A stretch of 64,000 nt of DNA from Qipengyuania marisflavi (GTDB lineage Bacteria; Pseudomonadota; Alphaproteobacteria; Sphingomonadales; Sphingomonadaceae), in NCBI RefSeq assembly GCF_005884405.1, contig NZ_VCAO01000001.1, positions 676,304 to 740,303 on the forward strand. The letters are read 5' to 3'. Below, piece after piece: positions 47,734-56,862 of the stretch; positions within the stretch are counted from its first letter, which is position 1; the number at the start of each line of letters is the position of its first letter. Under the pieces are notes generated by a model that saw nothing but the letters and a program-made list of their open reading frames with translations, was not told the DNA's origin and did no database searches. Both the position numbers and the translations under genes were made by a program.

Positions 47734-49119
47734 TTAGCGCCCGCCGCGATGACGGTTGCGGCCACCGCCGCCGCCCGATGAACGCTGGCCCTGACCGCCG
47801 TCAGACCGGCCCTGCCCGCCATCACCATCGCGGCGCGGTTGGCCCGCACGGCTGGAATGCTTCTTGTGCGGCGAAGGACGCTTGGAATCGCCGCGCGGCG
47901 TAACCTTGGGACGCGCCATCTTCTGCTTGTGCTCGCGCTTGGTCGGGCCAACGCCTTCGACCACGGCACGGAAATTGTCGGGCAGCGGCAGCCGCTCGAA
48001 TTCCTCGCCGGTCAGCTTGCGGATATCCTTCAGATAAGCGCGCTCATCCTCGGCACAAAAGGCAATCGCGATGCCATCGGCACCCGCACGCGCGGTCCGT
48101 CCGATGCGGTGAACATATTGTTCGGGCACATTGGGCAGTTCGTAATTGATGACGTGGCTGACACCGGGGATGTCGATCCCGCGCGCGGCCACATCGGTGG
48201 CAATCAGCACGGGGGTTTTGGCCCGGCGGAATTCATCCAGCGCGCGTTCGCGCTGCGGCTGGCTCTTGTTGCCGTGGATCGCATTGGAGTGGACACCGAC
48301 CTGAGCCAGCTTCTTCACCACCCGGTCACAGCCATGCTTGGTGCGCGCAAAAATCAGCACGCGTTCGATCTTGCCGGGGATCGGGTGACGCCCCTTCAAG
48401 ATCATCTCGATCAGCGACTGCTTTTCGTCCTGCTGGACCATGATCAGATATTGGTCGACCCGTTCAGCAGTGGTGGCCGCCGGAGTGACCGAGACCTGAA
48501 CCGGGTTTTTGCAATATTTGCCCACCAGCTCCTTGATCGCGGTTGGCATTGTGGCGCTGAAGAACAGCGTCTGGCGGTCGTCGGGGACCAGCTGGCTGAT
48601 CTTGCGCAGCGCATGGATAAAGCCGAGGTCGAGCATCTGGTCCGCTTCGTCGAGGACGAGGATTTCCACGCCATCGAGGTTCAGCGCACGCTGGTCGATC
48701 AGATCGAGCAGGCGGCCCGGTGTCGCCACCAGAATATCGGTGCCGCGGTGCAGCTTGTTACGGTCCTTGCTGACGGAAGTACCGCCAACGATGGAGTGAA
48801 CCTTGAGGCCCGCCATCGCGCCATAATCCTTGGCACTCTGGGCGATCTGGCCCGCCAGTTCGCGGGTCGGTGCCAGCACCAGCATACGGCAGGATTTGAA
48901 CGGTGTCTGGTTATCGGCTTCGCGCAGTCGATCGATGCTGGGAAGCATGAACGCAGCGGTTTTGCCGGTGCCGGTCTGGGCAATGCCCATCAGGTCACGG
49001 CCAGACAGCACGGCGGGAATCGCCTGCTCCTGGATCGGTGTGGGTGATGTGTAGCCCTTCATGTCGAGCGCCTGAAGAACAGGCTGCGACAGACCAAGCT
49101 GGTCAAAAGTGGTAGTCAT
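47734..49119 (-). CDS. DEAD-box RNA helicase
   Basis: 461 residues from ATG 49119. Q motif (FDQLGLSQPVLQALDMKGYTSPTPIQ), motif I AQTGTGKT, DEAD, SAT, and HRIGRTARAG are present. The tail after residue 375 is basic and Gly/Arg-rich (GGQGRSDGGQGQRSSGGGGG), as in RhlE-type helicases that act on rRNA or mRNA structure. A TTGACA sits about 195 nt upstream, implying a long leader as in cold-shock helicases. Confidence 0.92.
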   Translation of the reverse strand: MTTTFDQLGLSQPVLQALDMKGYTSPTPIQEQAIPAVLSGRDLMGIAQTGTGKTAAFMLPSIDRLREADNQTPFKSCRMLVLAPTRELAGQIAQSAKDYGAMAGLKVHSIVGGTSVSKDRNKLHRGTDILVATPGRLLDLIDQRALNLDGVEILVLDEADQMLDLGFIHALRKISQLVPDDRQTLFFSATMPTAIKELVGKYCKNPVQVSVTPAATTAERVDQYLIMVQQDEKQSLIEMILKGRHPIPGKIERVLIFARTKHGCDRVVKKLAQVGVHSNAIHGNKSQPQRERALDEFRRAKTPVLIATDVAARGIDIPGVSHVINYELPNVPEQYVHRIGRTARAGADGIAIAFCAEDERAYLKDIRKLTGEEFERLPLPDNFRAVVEGVGPTKREHKQKMARPKVTPRGDSKRPSPHKKHSSRAGQPRRDGDGGQGRSDGGQGQRSSGGGGGRNRHRGGR

Positions 49120-49446
49120 GTGAGTGAAACTCGCAAAATATGCGGCGCGCAGAGTCAAAGCTCGCGCGGCGCGGGAGGAATAACCGCCCGCGTGAAAAGG
49201 GAAGTCTGGGAAAAATCGACCGAGGCGCGGCCGGGGCGGAGGATGTAACTGTCCGCCTGTTCACGCTGCCAGGAGCCTCGATGGCTGCCATGTGGGCGCA
49301 AAGCGGCGGATTGTCAATTTTATTGTGCAGTGCAAAAACTTCGCGCTTCTCAATATCGGACTAAAAGTGTATCAAATGATAATTGCAGTACCATCTGGTG
49401 ACTCTGCGACTGAGAGACATGTGCTCCCTGCTGATGTGAGGGTACA
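49120..49446. other. 327-nt intergenic region upstream of the DEAD-box gene
   Basis: No gene seen. A perfect -35 TTGACA (49317-49312, minus) is present, but the -10 at the right distance is poor. A CGCGGG/CCCGCG hairpin lies near 49176-49200, within the presumed leader of the helicase mRNA. Confidence 0.4.
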
Positions 49447-49635
49447 ATGACCGAACGGCTTATAATCGCTTATATCCTGATCGCGGTGATCGTCATTGGC
49501 GGCGGCTTTGCCATTCACATGGCCCGCCGCAATTCCGTATCGCAGCAACGCCGCCGCGAAGAACACGCCTATTGGCAGCGCGAACGCCAAGCGAAAGCTG
49601 CGCGGGACAACGCCGAGGAATGCGGCCCTAACTGA
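49447..49635 (+). CDS. Small single-pass membrane protein
   Basis: 62 residues: one membrane helix (LIIAYILIAVIVIGGGFAIHMA) followed by a highly charged cytoplasmic helix (RREEHAYWQRERQAKAARD). GAGGGT precedes the ATG by about six bases. Function unknown. It overlaps the convergent pgi by 8 nt. Confidence 0.6.
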   Translation: MTERLIIAYILIAVIVIGGGFAIHMARRNSVSQQRRREEHAYWQRERQAKAARDNAEECGPN

Positions 49636-51163
49636 GCCCCGCAGCGTCCAGCAAAGCCTCGGTGCTGGCATCGAAGCTCTGCCCGCCTTTCTCGATCTTG
49701 TTCGCCATTTCCTTGCCCAGCTCGACACCGAACTGGTCGAAGGGGTTGATCCCCATCAGCACGGCGCTGGCAAAGGTGCGGTGTTCATGAAACGCGATCA
49801 GCGCGCCCAGCGTGGCGGGATCGATATCATCGCACAGGATCGCGGCGCTGGGCCGGTCACCGGGGAAGCTGCGTGCCGGATCATTGCCTGACCCCATCTG
49901 CCCGCCCGCCATCAGCGCCGCGCCTTGCGCAAAACAATTGGTCAGCAGGATGCGGTGATGTGCAGGGTCCAGCATATCGCCGGGCGCGATGCTGGCGATA
50001 AAATCCACCGGGATCAGATGCGTCCCCTGATGCAGTAGCTGGAACACCGCATGTTGCGCATCGGTCCCCACCCCGCCCCAGGTGATCGGCGCGGTGGGTG
50101 CATCGACTTCCTCGCCCGCGGTCGTCACGCGCTTGCCATTGCTCTCCATCTCCAGCTGCTGGAGATAGTCGGGGAACAGCCCCAGCCGCTCGTCATAGGC
50201 AAACACGGCGCGCGTCTGGCAGCCGCGCACGCGGGCATAGTACAGATCGGCAAAAGCAGCGCGCAGCACCAGATTGTCTGCCATGTCGCTGTCACGGAAA
50301 TGTTCGTCCACCGCCTTGGCCCCGGCCAGGAAGGCGCGGAAATCCTCCATTCCGGTAGCCATCGCGATCGGGAAACCGATTGATGACCAGATCGAATAGC
50401 GCCCACCCACACTTTCGGGGAACGGCAGCACGCGGGTTTCGTCCACGCCCCATTCGACCGCCTTGTCCGGCGCAGCGGTCAGCGCGATCACGCGGCCCGA
50501 TGGATCGTCCACCCCGCTATCGGCCAGCCATTTCAGCGCGCTGGCGGCGTTGGTCATGGTTTCGATGGTGGTGAAGGTCTTGCTGGCCACCGCGATCAGC
50601 GTGGTGGCGGGATCGCATTTGTCGAACGCCGCCTCCAGCGCCACGCCATCGATGTTCGACACCACATGGACATCGCAATACTTAAATTCTCGGCTCAACG
50701 CATCGACGCCCAGCGCCGGGCCAAGCGCCGACCCGCCAATGCCGATGTGGATCAGATGATTGACCTCGCCCAGCGCGCCCTGATGGATCGCCTCAACCAG
50801 CATTCCCATCCGGTCGATCAGCGCGGCGGCTTCCTCGACCTTCGCCGCGTCACCCACGCCGCGCAGGGTGGCATGATCGGCGGCGCGGCCTTCGGTGATA
50901 TTGACCACTTCGCCCGCGAACAGGCTGGCGCGCATGGCGGCGAAATCCATTGCCTCTGCCAGCTGCGAGAAGGTTTCCAGCAGACCACTGTCCAGATGGG
51001 TTTTCGACCAATCAAACAGGATCCCCCCGCCATCGGCTGCATCGCCCAGATCGATCCGGCCCGACAGGCTCTCCACCCGCCCGGCATCGGCAGCAAACAG
51101 CTGGGCCAGCGTCTGGCTCGGGCTGGCCGCAAGGCGGCTCCACAGGTCGGCGGTTTTGGTCAC
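49628..51163 (-). CDS. pgi: Glucose-6-phosphate isomerase
   Basis: 511 residues from GTG 51163 (TKTADLWSRLAAS), AAAGGA upstream. The long upstream in-frame extension overlaps lepB and is not family-like. Signature segments: HIGIGGSALGPALGVDAL, SKTFTTIETMTNA, and GRYSIWSSIGFPIA. Catalytic Glu is in NGKRVTTAGEEVDAPTAPITWGG and the C-terminal Lys in FDQFGVELGKEMA. It interconverts glucose-6-P and fructose-6-P. It is divergent from lepB. Confidence 0.93.
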   Translation of the reverse strand: MTKTADLWSRLAASPSQTLAQLFAADAGRVESLSGRIDLGDAADGGGILFDWSKTHLDSGLLETFSQLAEAMDFAAMRASLFAGEVVNITEGRAADHATLRGVGDAAKVEEAAALIDRMGMLVEAIHQGALGEVNHLIHIGIGGSALGPALGVDALSREFKYCDVHVVSNIDGVALEAAFDKCDPATTLIAVASKTFTTIETMTNAASALKWLADSGVDDPSGRVIALTAAPDKAVEWGVDETRVLPFPESVGGRYSIWSSIGFPIAMATGMEDFRAFLAGAKAVDEHFRDSDMADNLVLRAAFADLYYARVRGCQTRAVFAYDERLGLFPDYLQQLEMESNGKRVTTAGEEVDAPTAPITWGGVGTDAQHAVFQLLHQGTHLIPVDFIASIAPGDMLDPAHHRILLTNCFAQGAALMAGGQMGSGNDPARSFPGDRPSAAILCDDIDPATLGALIAFHEHRTFASAVLMGINPFDQFGVELGKEMANKIEKGGQSFDASTEALLDAAGLS

Positions 51164-51244
51164 GGTCGAAAATCCTTTCGTGTCTGCATCCGCGCGACTA
51201 GTGACCGGGGCCATGATTGGGAACCCCGCAAATGGACGCCGCGC

Positions 51245-52093
51245 ATGAGCACTGATGGTACTGCACCAGCCGCAGACACAAGCGCAGAAACCCCCGTGAC
51301 CAAGGCAGACACATCTGCGCAGGAAAGCGAAAGCTGGGGCGATTATCTCAAATTCGTTGGCAAGCTGGTGCTGGCGGTGGTGATTTTCCGCAGCTTCTTG
51401 TTCTCGCCGTTCACCATTCCCAGCGAATCCATGCTGCCTCGGCTGGAGAATGGCGATTATCTGGTGGCCGCCAAATGGCCCTATGGCTTCAGCAATTATT
51501 CGCTGCCGTTCGAAGCGCCACTGATTTCGGGCCGCATTTTCGCCAGCCTGCCCGAACGCGGCGATGTGGTGATTTTCAAACATCCGGTCGACGGCACCGA
51601 TTACGTCAAGCGCGTCATCGGCCTGCCCGGCGATACCGTGGCAATGCGCGGCGGTCAGGTGGTGCTCAATGGCGATCCGGTCGCCAAGCAAGCCATTGGG
51701 GATTTCGTGCTGAACGTCAGCCCCAACACCAAATGTCACCCGCTGGCGGTCACAGTGGCTGCCGGGACCAAATGCCAATACACCCGTTTCCGCGAAACCC
51801 TGCCCTCGGGCAAGAGCTACGAAGTGCTCGATTTTGGCCGTAGTATTCAGGACGATTTCGAGCCGGTGATGGTCCCCGATGGCCAGTTGTTCGTCATGGG
51901 CGACAACCGCGACAATTCGATGGACAGCCGCTTTCCCGCACGGCCCGCCGGAGGGGTCGGCATGGTCGATGCCGATCTGCTGGTGGGACGCGCCAGCATG
52001 GTGTTGTGGTCCACCGATGGCAGCGCCGAATGGCCCAAGCCGTGGACCTGGTTCACCGCCGCGCGGTGGGATCGGATGGGAGACGGAATATGA
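51245..52093 (+). CDS. lepB: Signal peptidase I
   Basis: 282 residues from ATG 51245. An acidic, Thr-rich N-terminus is followed by one membrane helix (FVGKLVLAVVIFRSFLFSPF). Nucleophile Ser62 is in IPSESMLP, and catalytic Lys122 in DYVKRVIGLPGD. The conserved MGDNRDNSMDSR is present. It cleaves signal peptides of exported proteins. The stop overlaps the rnc start (ATGA), and it heads the lepB-rnc-era operon. Confidence 0.95.
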   Translation: MSTDGTAPAADTSAETPVTKADTSAQESESWGDYLKFVGKLVLAVVIFRSFLFSPFTIPSESMLPRLENGDYLVAAKWPYGFSNYSLPFEAPLISGRIFASLPERGDVVIFKHPVDGTDYVKRVIGLPGDTVAMRGGQVVLNGDPVAKQAIGDFVLNVSPNTKCHPLAVTVAAGTKCQYTRFRETLPSGKSYEVLDFGRSIQDDFEPVMVPDGQLFVMGDNRDNSMDSRFPARPAGGVGMVDADLLVGRASMVLWSTDGSAEWPKPWTWFTAARWDRMGDGI

Positions 52094-52761
52094 GCCAGAT
52101 CACCGCAGAGGCCCGCGCCTGGCTGGAACAGCACGGCTTTACCGTGCGCGACGAATCGCGCTGGCGCGCCGCGCTGACACATGGCAGCATGGGCGAGAAA
52201 GCCGATTACGAACGGCTGGAATTCCTTGGCGACCGGGTGCTGGGGATGAGCATTGCGCACTGGCTGTATGATTGCATGAAAGCGCCCGAGGGTACGCTGG
52301 CGCAGCGGCTCAATGTGCTGGTCAGCCGCCAGATGTGCGCCGAAGTGGCCCGCGGGATCGGGCTGGCACCGCATATCCGCATCTCCAAACAGGCCAATGC
52401 CGATGGCGGGCGTGACAGCGACAACATTCTGGGCGATGTGATGGAGGCGCTGCTGGGCGCTGAATTCCTCGACAATGGCTTTACCGCCGCTTGTGAAGTG
52501 GTGCATTTGCTGTGGCGTCCCGCGCTGGAAAGCGGCGAAGGCAAATCCAAACATCCCAAAAGCGCATTGCAGGAATGGGCCGCCGGCAACCAGCGCAAGC
52601 CGCCAGAATATGAGGTGGTTGACCGCAGCGGGCCGGATCACGCCGCCAAATTCACCGTGCGCGTCAAAGTGCACAAGGTTGGTGAGGCCGAAGGCTCCGC
52701 CAGCAGCAAGCAAGAAGCCGAACGCGTCGCCGCGGCGGCTTTCATGGAGCAATATGGATGA
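52090..52761 (+). CDS. rnc: Ribonuclease III
   Basis: 223 residues. The signature ERLEFLGDRVLG is at residues 41-52. Catalytic acids include those in it and in ILGDVMEALLGAEFLD. A dsRNA-binding domain is at the C-terminus (PKSALQEWAAGNQRKPPEYEVV...ASSKQEAERVAAAAFM). It overlaps lepB and era by 4 nt each. Confidence 0.96.
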   Translation: MSQITAEARAWLEQHGFTVRDESRWRAALTHGSMGEKADYERLEFLGDRVLGMSIAHWLYDCMKAPEGTLAQRLNVLVSRQMCAEVARGIGLAPHIRISKQANADGGRDSDNILGDVMEALLGAEFLDNGFTAACEVVHLLWRPALESGEGKSKHPKSALQEWAAGNQRKPPEYEVVDRSGPDHAAKFTVRVKVHKVGEAEGSASSKQEAERVAAAAFMEQYG

Positions 52762-53675
52762 GCGATAATCAGGACACCCGTTGCGGCGTGGTTGCCGTGC
52801 TGGGTGCCCCCAATGCGGGCAAGTCGACGCTGGTCAACCAGCTGGTCGGCCAGAAGGTGGCGATCACCAGCGCCAAGGCGCAGACCACCCGCGCCCGGAT
52901 GCTGGGCATTGCGCTGCACCAGACACCGCAGGCCAATATCCAGATGTTGCTGGTCGACACGCCGGGCATTTTTGAACCCAGGCGGCGGCTCGACCGCGCG
53001 ATGGTCCACGCCGCATGGGAAGGTGCCGAGGCGGCGGATGCCGTGCTGCTGCTGGTCGATCCCATAAAACAGCGCCGTCACGAGCTGGAGCCGCTGCTGG
53101 AAACGCTCGCCAAGCGGCCCGAACGCAAGATTCTGGTACTCAACAAGGTCGACCGCGCGAAGAAGGAACCGCTGCTCAAGCTGGCTGAGGAATTGAACGA
53201 AAAGGGCGAGTTTTCGGAAATCTACTTCATCTCCGCGCTGACAGGAGACGGCGTGCCCGAACTCAAGGACGCGCTCGCCAAGCTGATGCCTGCTGGCGAA
53301 TGGCATTATCCCGAGGATCAGGTGTCCGACACCAGCGAACGCCTGCTCGCCACCGAAATCACCCGCGAACAGCTGTACCAGCAGCTGCACGAAGAACTGC
53401 CCTATGACAGCGCGGTGCGTCCCGAAAGCTATACCCAGCGCAAGGACGGCAGCGTCGAAGTGCGCCAGCAGATCGTGGTCGGCCGCGAAACCCAGCGCGC
53501 CATTGTGCTGGGCAAAGGCGGGTCACGCATCAAGGCTATCGGCGAGGCAGCCCGCAAGGAATTGTCCGAAGTGCTGGGCCAGAAAGTCCATTTGTTCCTT
53601 CATGTCAAAGTCGATGACCGCTGGGCCGACGACAAGGAAGTGTTCGAGGAAATGGGGCTGGACTGGGGGAAGTGA
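52758..53675 (+). CDS. era: GTPase Era
   Basis: 305 residues. G1 GAPNAGKST (residues 16-24), G3 DTPGI, G4 NKVD, and a C-terminal KH domain (RAIVLGKGGSRIKAIGEAARKEL). It helps mature 16S rRNA and assemble the 30S subunit. It is the last gene of lepB-rnc-era. A hairpin CGGGTC/GACCCG (53689-53705) follows 14 nt past the stop without a T tract. Confidence 0.97.
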   Translation: MSDNQDTRCGVVAVLGAPNAGKSTLVNQLVGQKVAITSAKAQTTRARMLGIALHQTPQANIQMLLVDTPGIFEPRRRLDRAMVHAAWEGAEAADAVLLLVDPIKQRRHELEPLLETLAKRPERKILVLNKVDRAKKEPLLKLAEELNEKGEFSEIYFISALTGDGVPELKDALAKLMPAGEWHYPEDQVSDTSERLLATEITREQLYQQLHEELPYDSAVRPESYTQRKDGSVEVRQQIVVGRETQRAIVLGKGGSRIKAIGEAARKELSEVLGQKVHLFLHVKVDDRWADDKEVFEEMGLDWGK

Positions 53676-53796
53676 AACCAATCGAGATCGGGTCGAAAGG
53701 ACCCGGCGTTGATTCAACCAGTTTCCAGTTGCCGCCCAATTCAGCACCTTGCCATAGTTAGCCCGCACTGACGCGGCTGGTGGCTGAGAATCTGCT

Positions 53797-53979
53797 TTAA
53801 CGCTTCTTCAAGATCTCGATGCCGTTCTTGCGCGCAAAATCCTTGGTGGATTCCTCGCTGCGGTTGAGCGACTTGGCGATCTCGCGCAGGCCTTTGCCCT
53901 TGGCGGCAAGAGTGCGCAGCTGACCCGCTTCTTCGCCCTTCCAAGGCTGCTTGTGGCGTTCGAAATGGTCTTTGGCCAT
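53797..53979 (-). CDS. Small helix-turn-helix protein
   Basis: 60 residues from ATG 53979. WKGEEAGQLRTLAAKGKGLREIA and KSLNRSEESTKDFARKNGI form a Myb/SANT- or GcrA-like three-helix motif, so a DNA-binding role is likely. It stands alone between convergent era and a palindromic repeat. Target unknown. Confidence 0.65.
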   Translation of the reverse strand: MAKDHFERHKQPWKGEEAGQLRTLAAKGKGLREIAKSLNRSEESTKDFARKNGIEILKKR

Positions 53980-54000
53980 TATTCGGTCCTTTGCTCGTTT

Positions 54001-54095
54001 GCCCCTCTCCATTGAGGGGGAAGCCGGGTGGGGGTGCTCTGCCCTATATGATCGTAGAGCCCCTACCCCCGGCCCCTCCCCGCAGGGAGGGGGGG
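54001..54095. repeat. Palindromic intergenic repeat
   Basis: The right half holds a perfect 8-bp hairpin CCCCTCCC/GGGAGGGG with a CGCA loop (54073-54092). The left half has CCCCTCTCC...GGGG and GCCGGGTGGGGGTGCTCT. The left half reads as an imperfect inverted copy of the right (GAGCCCCTACCCCCGGC). It resembles REP/BIME-type dispersed repeats of alphaproteobacteria. No second copy is in this window. Confidence 0.6.
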
Positions 54096-54098
54096 TGG

Positions 54099-56717
54099 TT
54101 ATTCCTTTGCCGCAGCCTTCTTCTTGGGCGCTGCCTTTTTCTTGGCCGGAGCTTTCTTGGCAGGGGGCTTCTTGGCGGCTGCCTTTTTGGCCGAAGCTTT
54201 CTTTTTCGCGGGGGCTTTCTTTTTCGCGGGGGCCTTGCGCTTTTTCTTGGCCGGGCCCTTCGCAGCGCGGATGTCGATCAGTTCGATGGCCTGCGCCTCG
54301 GTCACGTCCTCGGGCTTTACATCCTTGGGAATTGTAGCGTTGGTGGTGCCATCGGTGACGTAGGGGCCATAGCGGCCCGGCATCACCTTGATCTCGCCGC
54401 CGCTGGTGGGGTGGGCGCCCAGCGTCTTGATCGGTTCGGCCTTGCCGCGGCTGCCGCCCTTGCGATTGGCGGCTTCGGCCAGCAGCGTGACCGCCGCATT
54501 CATCCCGGTGTCGAACACATCCATCGTGCTGGTCAGCTTGGCATATTTGCCGTCATGACGCAGGTATGGACCGTAACGCCCGATATTCGCTTCGATTTCA
54601 TTGCCGGTTTCGGGATGCGCGCCGACGATGCGGGGCAGCTGGAGCAGCTTGAGGGCCCATTCCAGATCGAAATCGTCAAGATCCTTGGGAATGCTGGCGC
54701 GCTTGGCTTCCTTGCCTTCGCCCAGCTGGACATAGGGGCCAAACCGCCCGGTCTTGCGTTCGACCGGCAGCCCGCTTTCAGGGTCCTTGCCCATGACCGC
54801 ATCCTGACCCGCGCCATCCTCGTCACCGCCCGGCTGGGCGAACTGACGGGTGAACTTGCACTCAGGATAATTGGCGCAGGCGACGAACGCACCATAACGG
54901 CCCCCGCGCAGCGCCAACCGGCCGTTTTCGCGCCCTTCACTTTCGCACAGCGGGCAGAACCGGGGGTTCTTGCCATCGGCGCGTTCGGGGAACAGGAAGT
55001 CCGACAGGAACTCGTCAAGCGCCTCGGTGACCTCGCTGGGCTTCTTCTCCATGACCTCTTCGGTCTTGGGCTTGAAGTCCTTCCAGAAGGCGGCGAGCAG
55101 CTTTTTCCATTCTTCCTTGCCGTCGGAAACTTCGTCGAGTTCATCTTCCATGCTGGCAGTGAAATCGAAGGCAACATAGCGTTCGAAAAAGCGTTCAAGA
55201 AAAGCCGTCAGCAGCCGCCCGCTTTCCTCTGCAAAGAAACGGTTTTTCTCCATCCGTACATAGGCGCGGTCGCGCAGTGTCTGGATGGTGGAGGCATAGG
55301 TGGAGGGACGGCCAATGCCGAGCTCCTCAAGCCGTTTGACCAGCGATGCCTCGGAAAAACGCGGCGGCGGCTGGGTGAAATGCTGATTGGCATCGACTGC
55401 CTTTTTCAAGGGGCTGTCGCCTTTGCGCATGACCGGCAGCAGCCCGTCCTCATCGGCATCATCGCGGTCGTCGAAACCTTCCTGATAAACCGCCAGGAAG
55501 CCAGCGAATTTGACCACCTGGCCGGTCGCGCGCAGCTCGTGCTGGCCGGTCGGATCGCGCAATGTCGCCGTGGTGCGTTCCATACTGGCAGCGGCCATCT
55601 GACTGGCCATCGCGCGCTTGAAGATCAGGTCATACAATTTGCCCTCATCACCCGATCCGGCGCGGTCGCGGCCAAAGTCGGTGGGGCGAATGGCTTCATG
55701 CGCTTCCTGAGCGTTCTTGGCCTTGCTTTTGTAAATGCGTGGTTTTTCGGGAAGGTAATGGCCCGAATAACGCTCGCTCACCGCCTTACGGCAGGCGGAG
55801 ATGGCACTGTGATCCATCTGCACACCGTCGGTCCGCATGTATGTGATCGCGCCCGCTTCATACAGCGATTGCGCCAGCCGCATGGTGTGGCTGGCGGAAT
55901 AGCCCAGCTTGCGCGCGGCTTCCTGTTGCAGGGTCGAGGTGGTGAACGGCGGCGCGGGGTGGCGCTTGACCGGCTTGGTCTCGATATCCTCGATCGTGAA
56001 GCGCCCGGCCTCCACCGCAGCCTTGGCCGCAGCAGCGCTGGCTTCATCGCCCAGCGTCAGCTTGTCGAGCTTCTTGCCATCGAACTTGACCAGCCGCGCG
56101 GCGAATTCGGTGCCGTCCTGCTCCATCGTGGCGACGACGGACCAATATTCGTCTGCCGTGAACGCCTCGATATCCCGCTCACGCTCGACGATCAGCCGTA
56201 GCGCCACCGATTGCACGCGCCCGGCGCTCTTGGCTCCGGGCAACCGCCGCCACAGCACGGGCGACAGGGTGAAGCCATAGAGGTAATCGAGAGCGCGGCG
56301 CGCAAGATAGGCGTCAATCAGATCGCTATCGAGCTCGCGCGGAGCCTTCATCGCGTCGGTCACCGCCTGCTTGGTAATCGCGTTGAAGGTAACGCGGTCA
56401 ACCTTGTCGGGCAGTGCCTTGCGCTTGGCCAGCAGTTCCCGAACGTGCCACGAAATGGCTTCACCTTCGCGGTCAGGGTCAGTTGCCAGGATCAGTCGGG
56501 TCGCCTGCTTGGAAGCGTCGGCGATTTCCTTGAAGCGGCTCTGCTTGTCGCGATACAGCTCCCAGTCCATCGCGAAATCCTCGTCCGGGCGGACGCTGCC
56601 ATCCTTGGGCGGCAGATCGCGGACATGGCCATAACTGGCGAGGACCTTGAAGTCCTTGCCCAGATAGCTTTCGATGGTTTTCGCCTTGGCTGGCGATTCT
56701 ACGATGACAAGTTGCAT
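54099..56717 (-). CDS. topA: DNA topoisomerase I with basic C-terminal tail
   Basis: 872 residues. TOPRIM domain at the start (LVIVESPAKAKTIESYLGKDF), catalytic Tyr in AITYMRTDGV, a zinc-ribbon (FCPLCESEGRENG, ACANYPECKF), and several topoisomerase C-terminal repeats (GRYGPYLRHDG, GRYGPYVTDGTT). The last ~55 residues are Lys/Ala/Pro repeats (KKKAPAKKKASAKKAAAKK) like histone H1 or mycobacterial TopA. It relaxes negative supercoils. Confidence 0.96.
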   Translation of the reverse strand: MQLVIVESPAKAKTIESYLGKDFKVLASYGHVRDLPPKDGSVRPDEDFAMDWELYRDKQSRFKEIADASKQATRLILATDPDREGEAISWHVRELLAKRKALPDKVDRVTFNAITKQAVTDAMKAPRELDSDLIDAYLARRALDYLYGFTLSPVLWRRLPGAKSAGRVQSVALRLIVERERDIEAFTADEYWSVVATMEQDGTEFAARLVKFDGKKLDKLTLGDEASAAAAKAAVEAGRFTIEDIETKPVKRHPAPPFTTSTLQQEAARKLGYSASHTMRLAQSLYEAGAITYMRTDGVQMDHSAISACRKAVSERYSGHYLPEKPRIYKSKAKNAQEAHEAIRPTDFGRDRAGSGDEGKLYDLIFKRAMASQMAAASMERTTATLRDPTGQHELRATGQVVKFAGFLAVYQEGFDDRDDADEDGLLPVMRKGDSPLKKAVDANQHFTQPPPRFSEASLVKRLEELGIGRPSTYASTIQTLRDRAYVRMEKNRFFAEESGRLLTAFLERFFERYVAFDFTASMEDELDEVSDGKEEWKKLLAAFWKDFKPKTEEVMEKKPSEVTEALDEFLSDFLFPERADGKNPRFCPLCESEGRENGRLALRGGRYGAFVACANYPECKFTRQFAQPGGDEDGAGQDAVMGKDPESGLPVERKTGRFGPYVQLGEGKEAKRASIPKDLDDFDLEWALKLLQLPRIVGAHPETGNEIEANIGRYGPYLRHDGKYAKLTSTMDVFDTGMNAAVTLLAEAANRKGGSRGKAEPIKTLGAHPTSGGEIKVMPGRYGPYVTDGTTNATIPKDVKPEDVTEAQAIELIDIRAAKGPAKKKRKAPAKKKAPAKKKASAKKAAAKKPPAKKAPAKKKAAPKKKAAAKE

Positions 56718-56862
56718 GAGACTGGTGTGATATCCTTACGCGTATACGTGTACGCGAGGGTGGGGTCGGCGCGGCGATAGCGTCAAGTCGTAAAAAGAAA
56801 AGGGTCGCCCAGTCATAATCGACCGGACGACCCGTCTCACGCACCGTTGCTGGAGTTCGATT

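Noticed and set aside
50666-51244. Upstream in-frame extension of LepB
   Set aside because: It overlaps pgi and lacks signal peptidase features; ATG 51245 gives the standard N-terminal membrane anchor.
51164-51778. Upstream in-frame extension of Pgi
   Set aside because: It would overlap lepB for over 500 nt and is not Pgi-like; the GTG at 51163 gives the normal N-terminus.
53991-56201. A 736-codon open frame on the + strand
   Set aside because: Fully antisense to topA; low-complexity Phe/Leu/Gly start mirrors the Lys/Ala tail of TopA.
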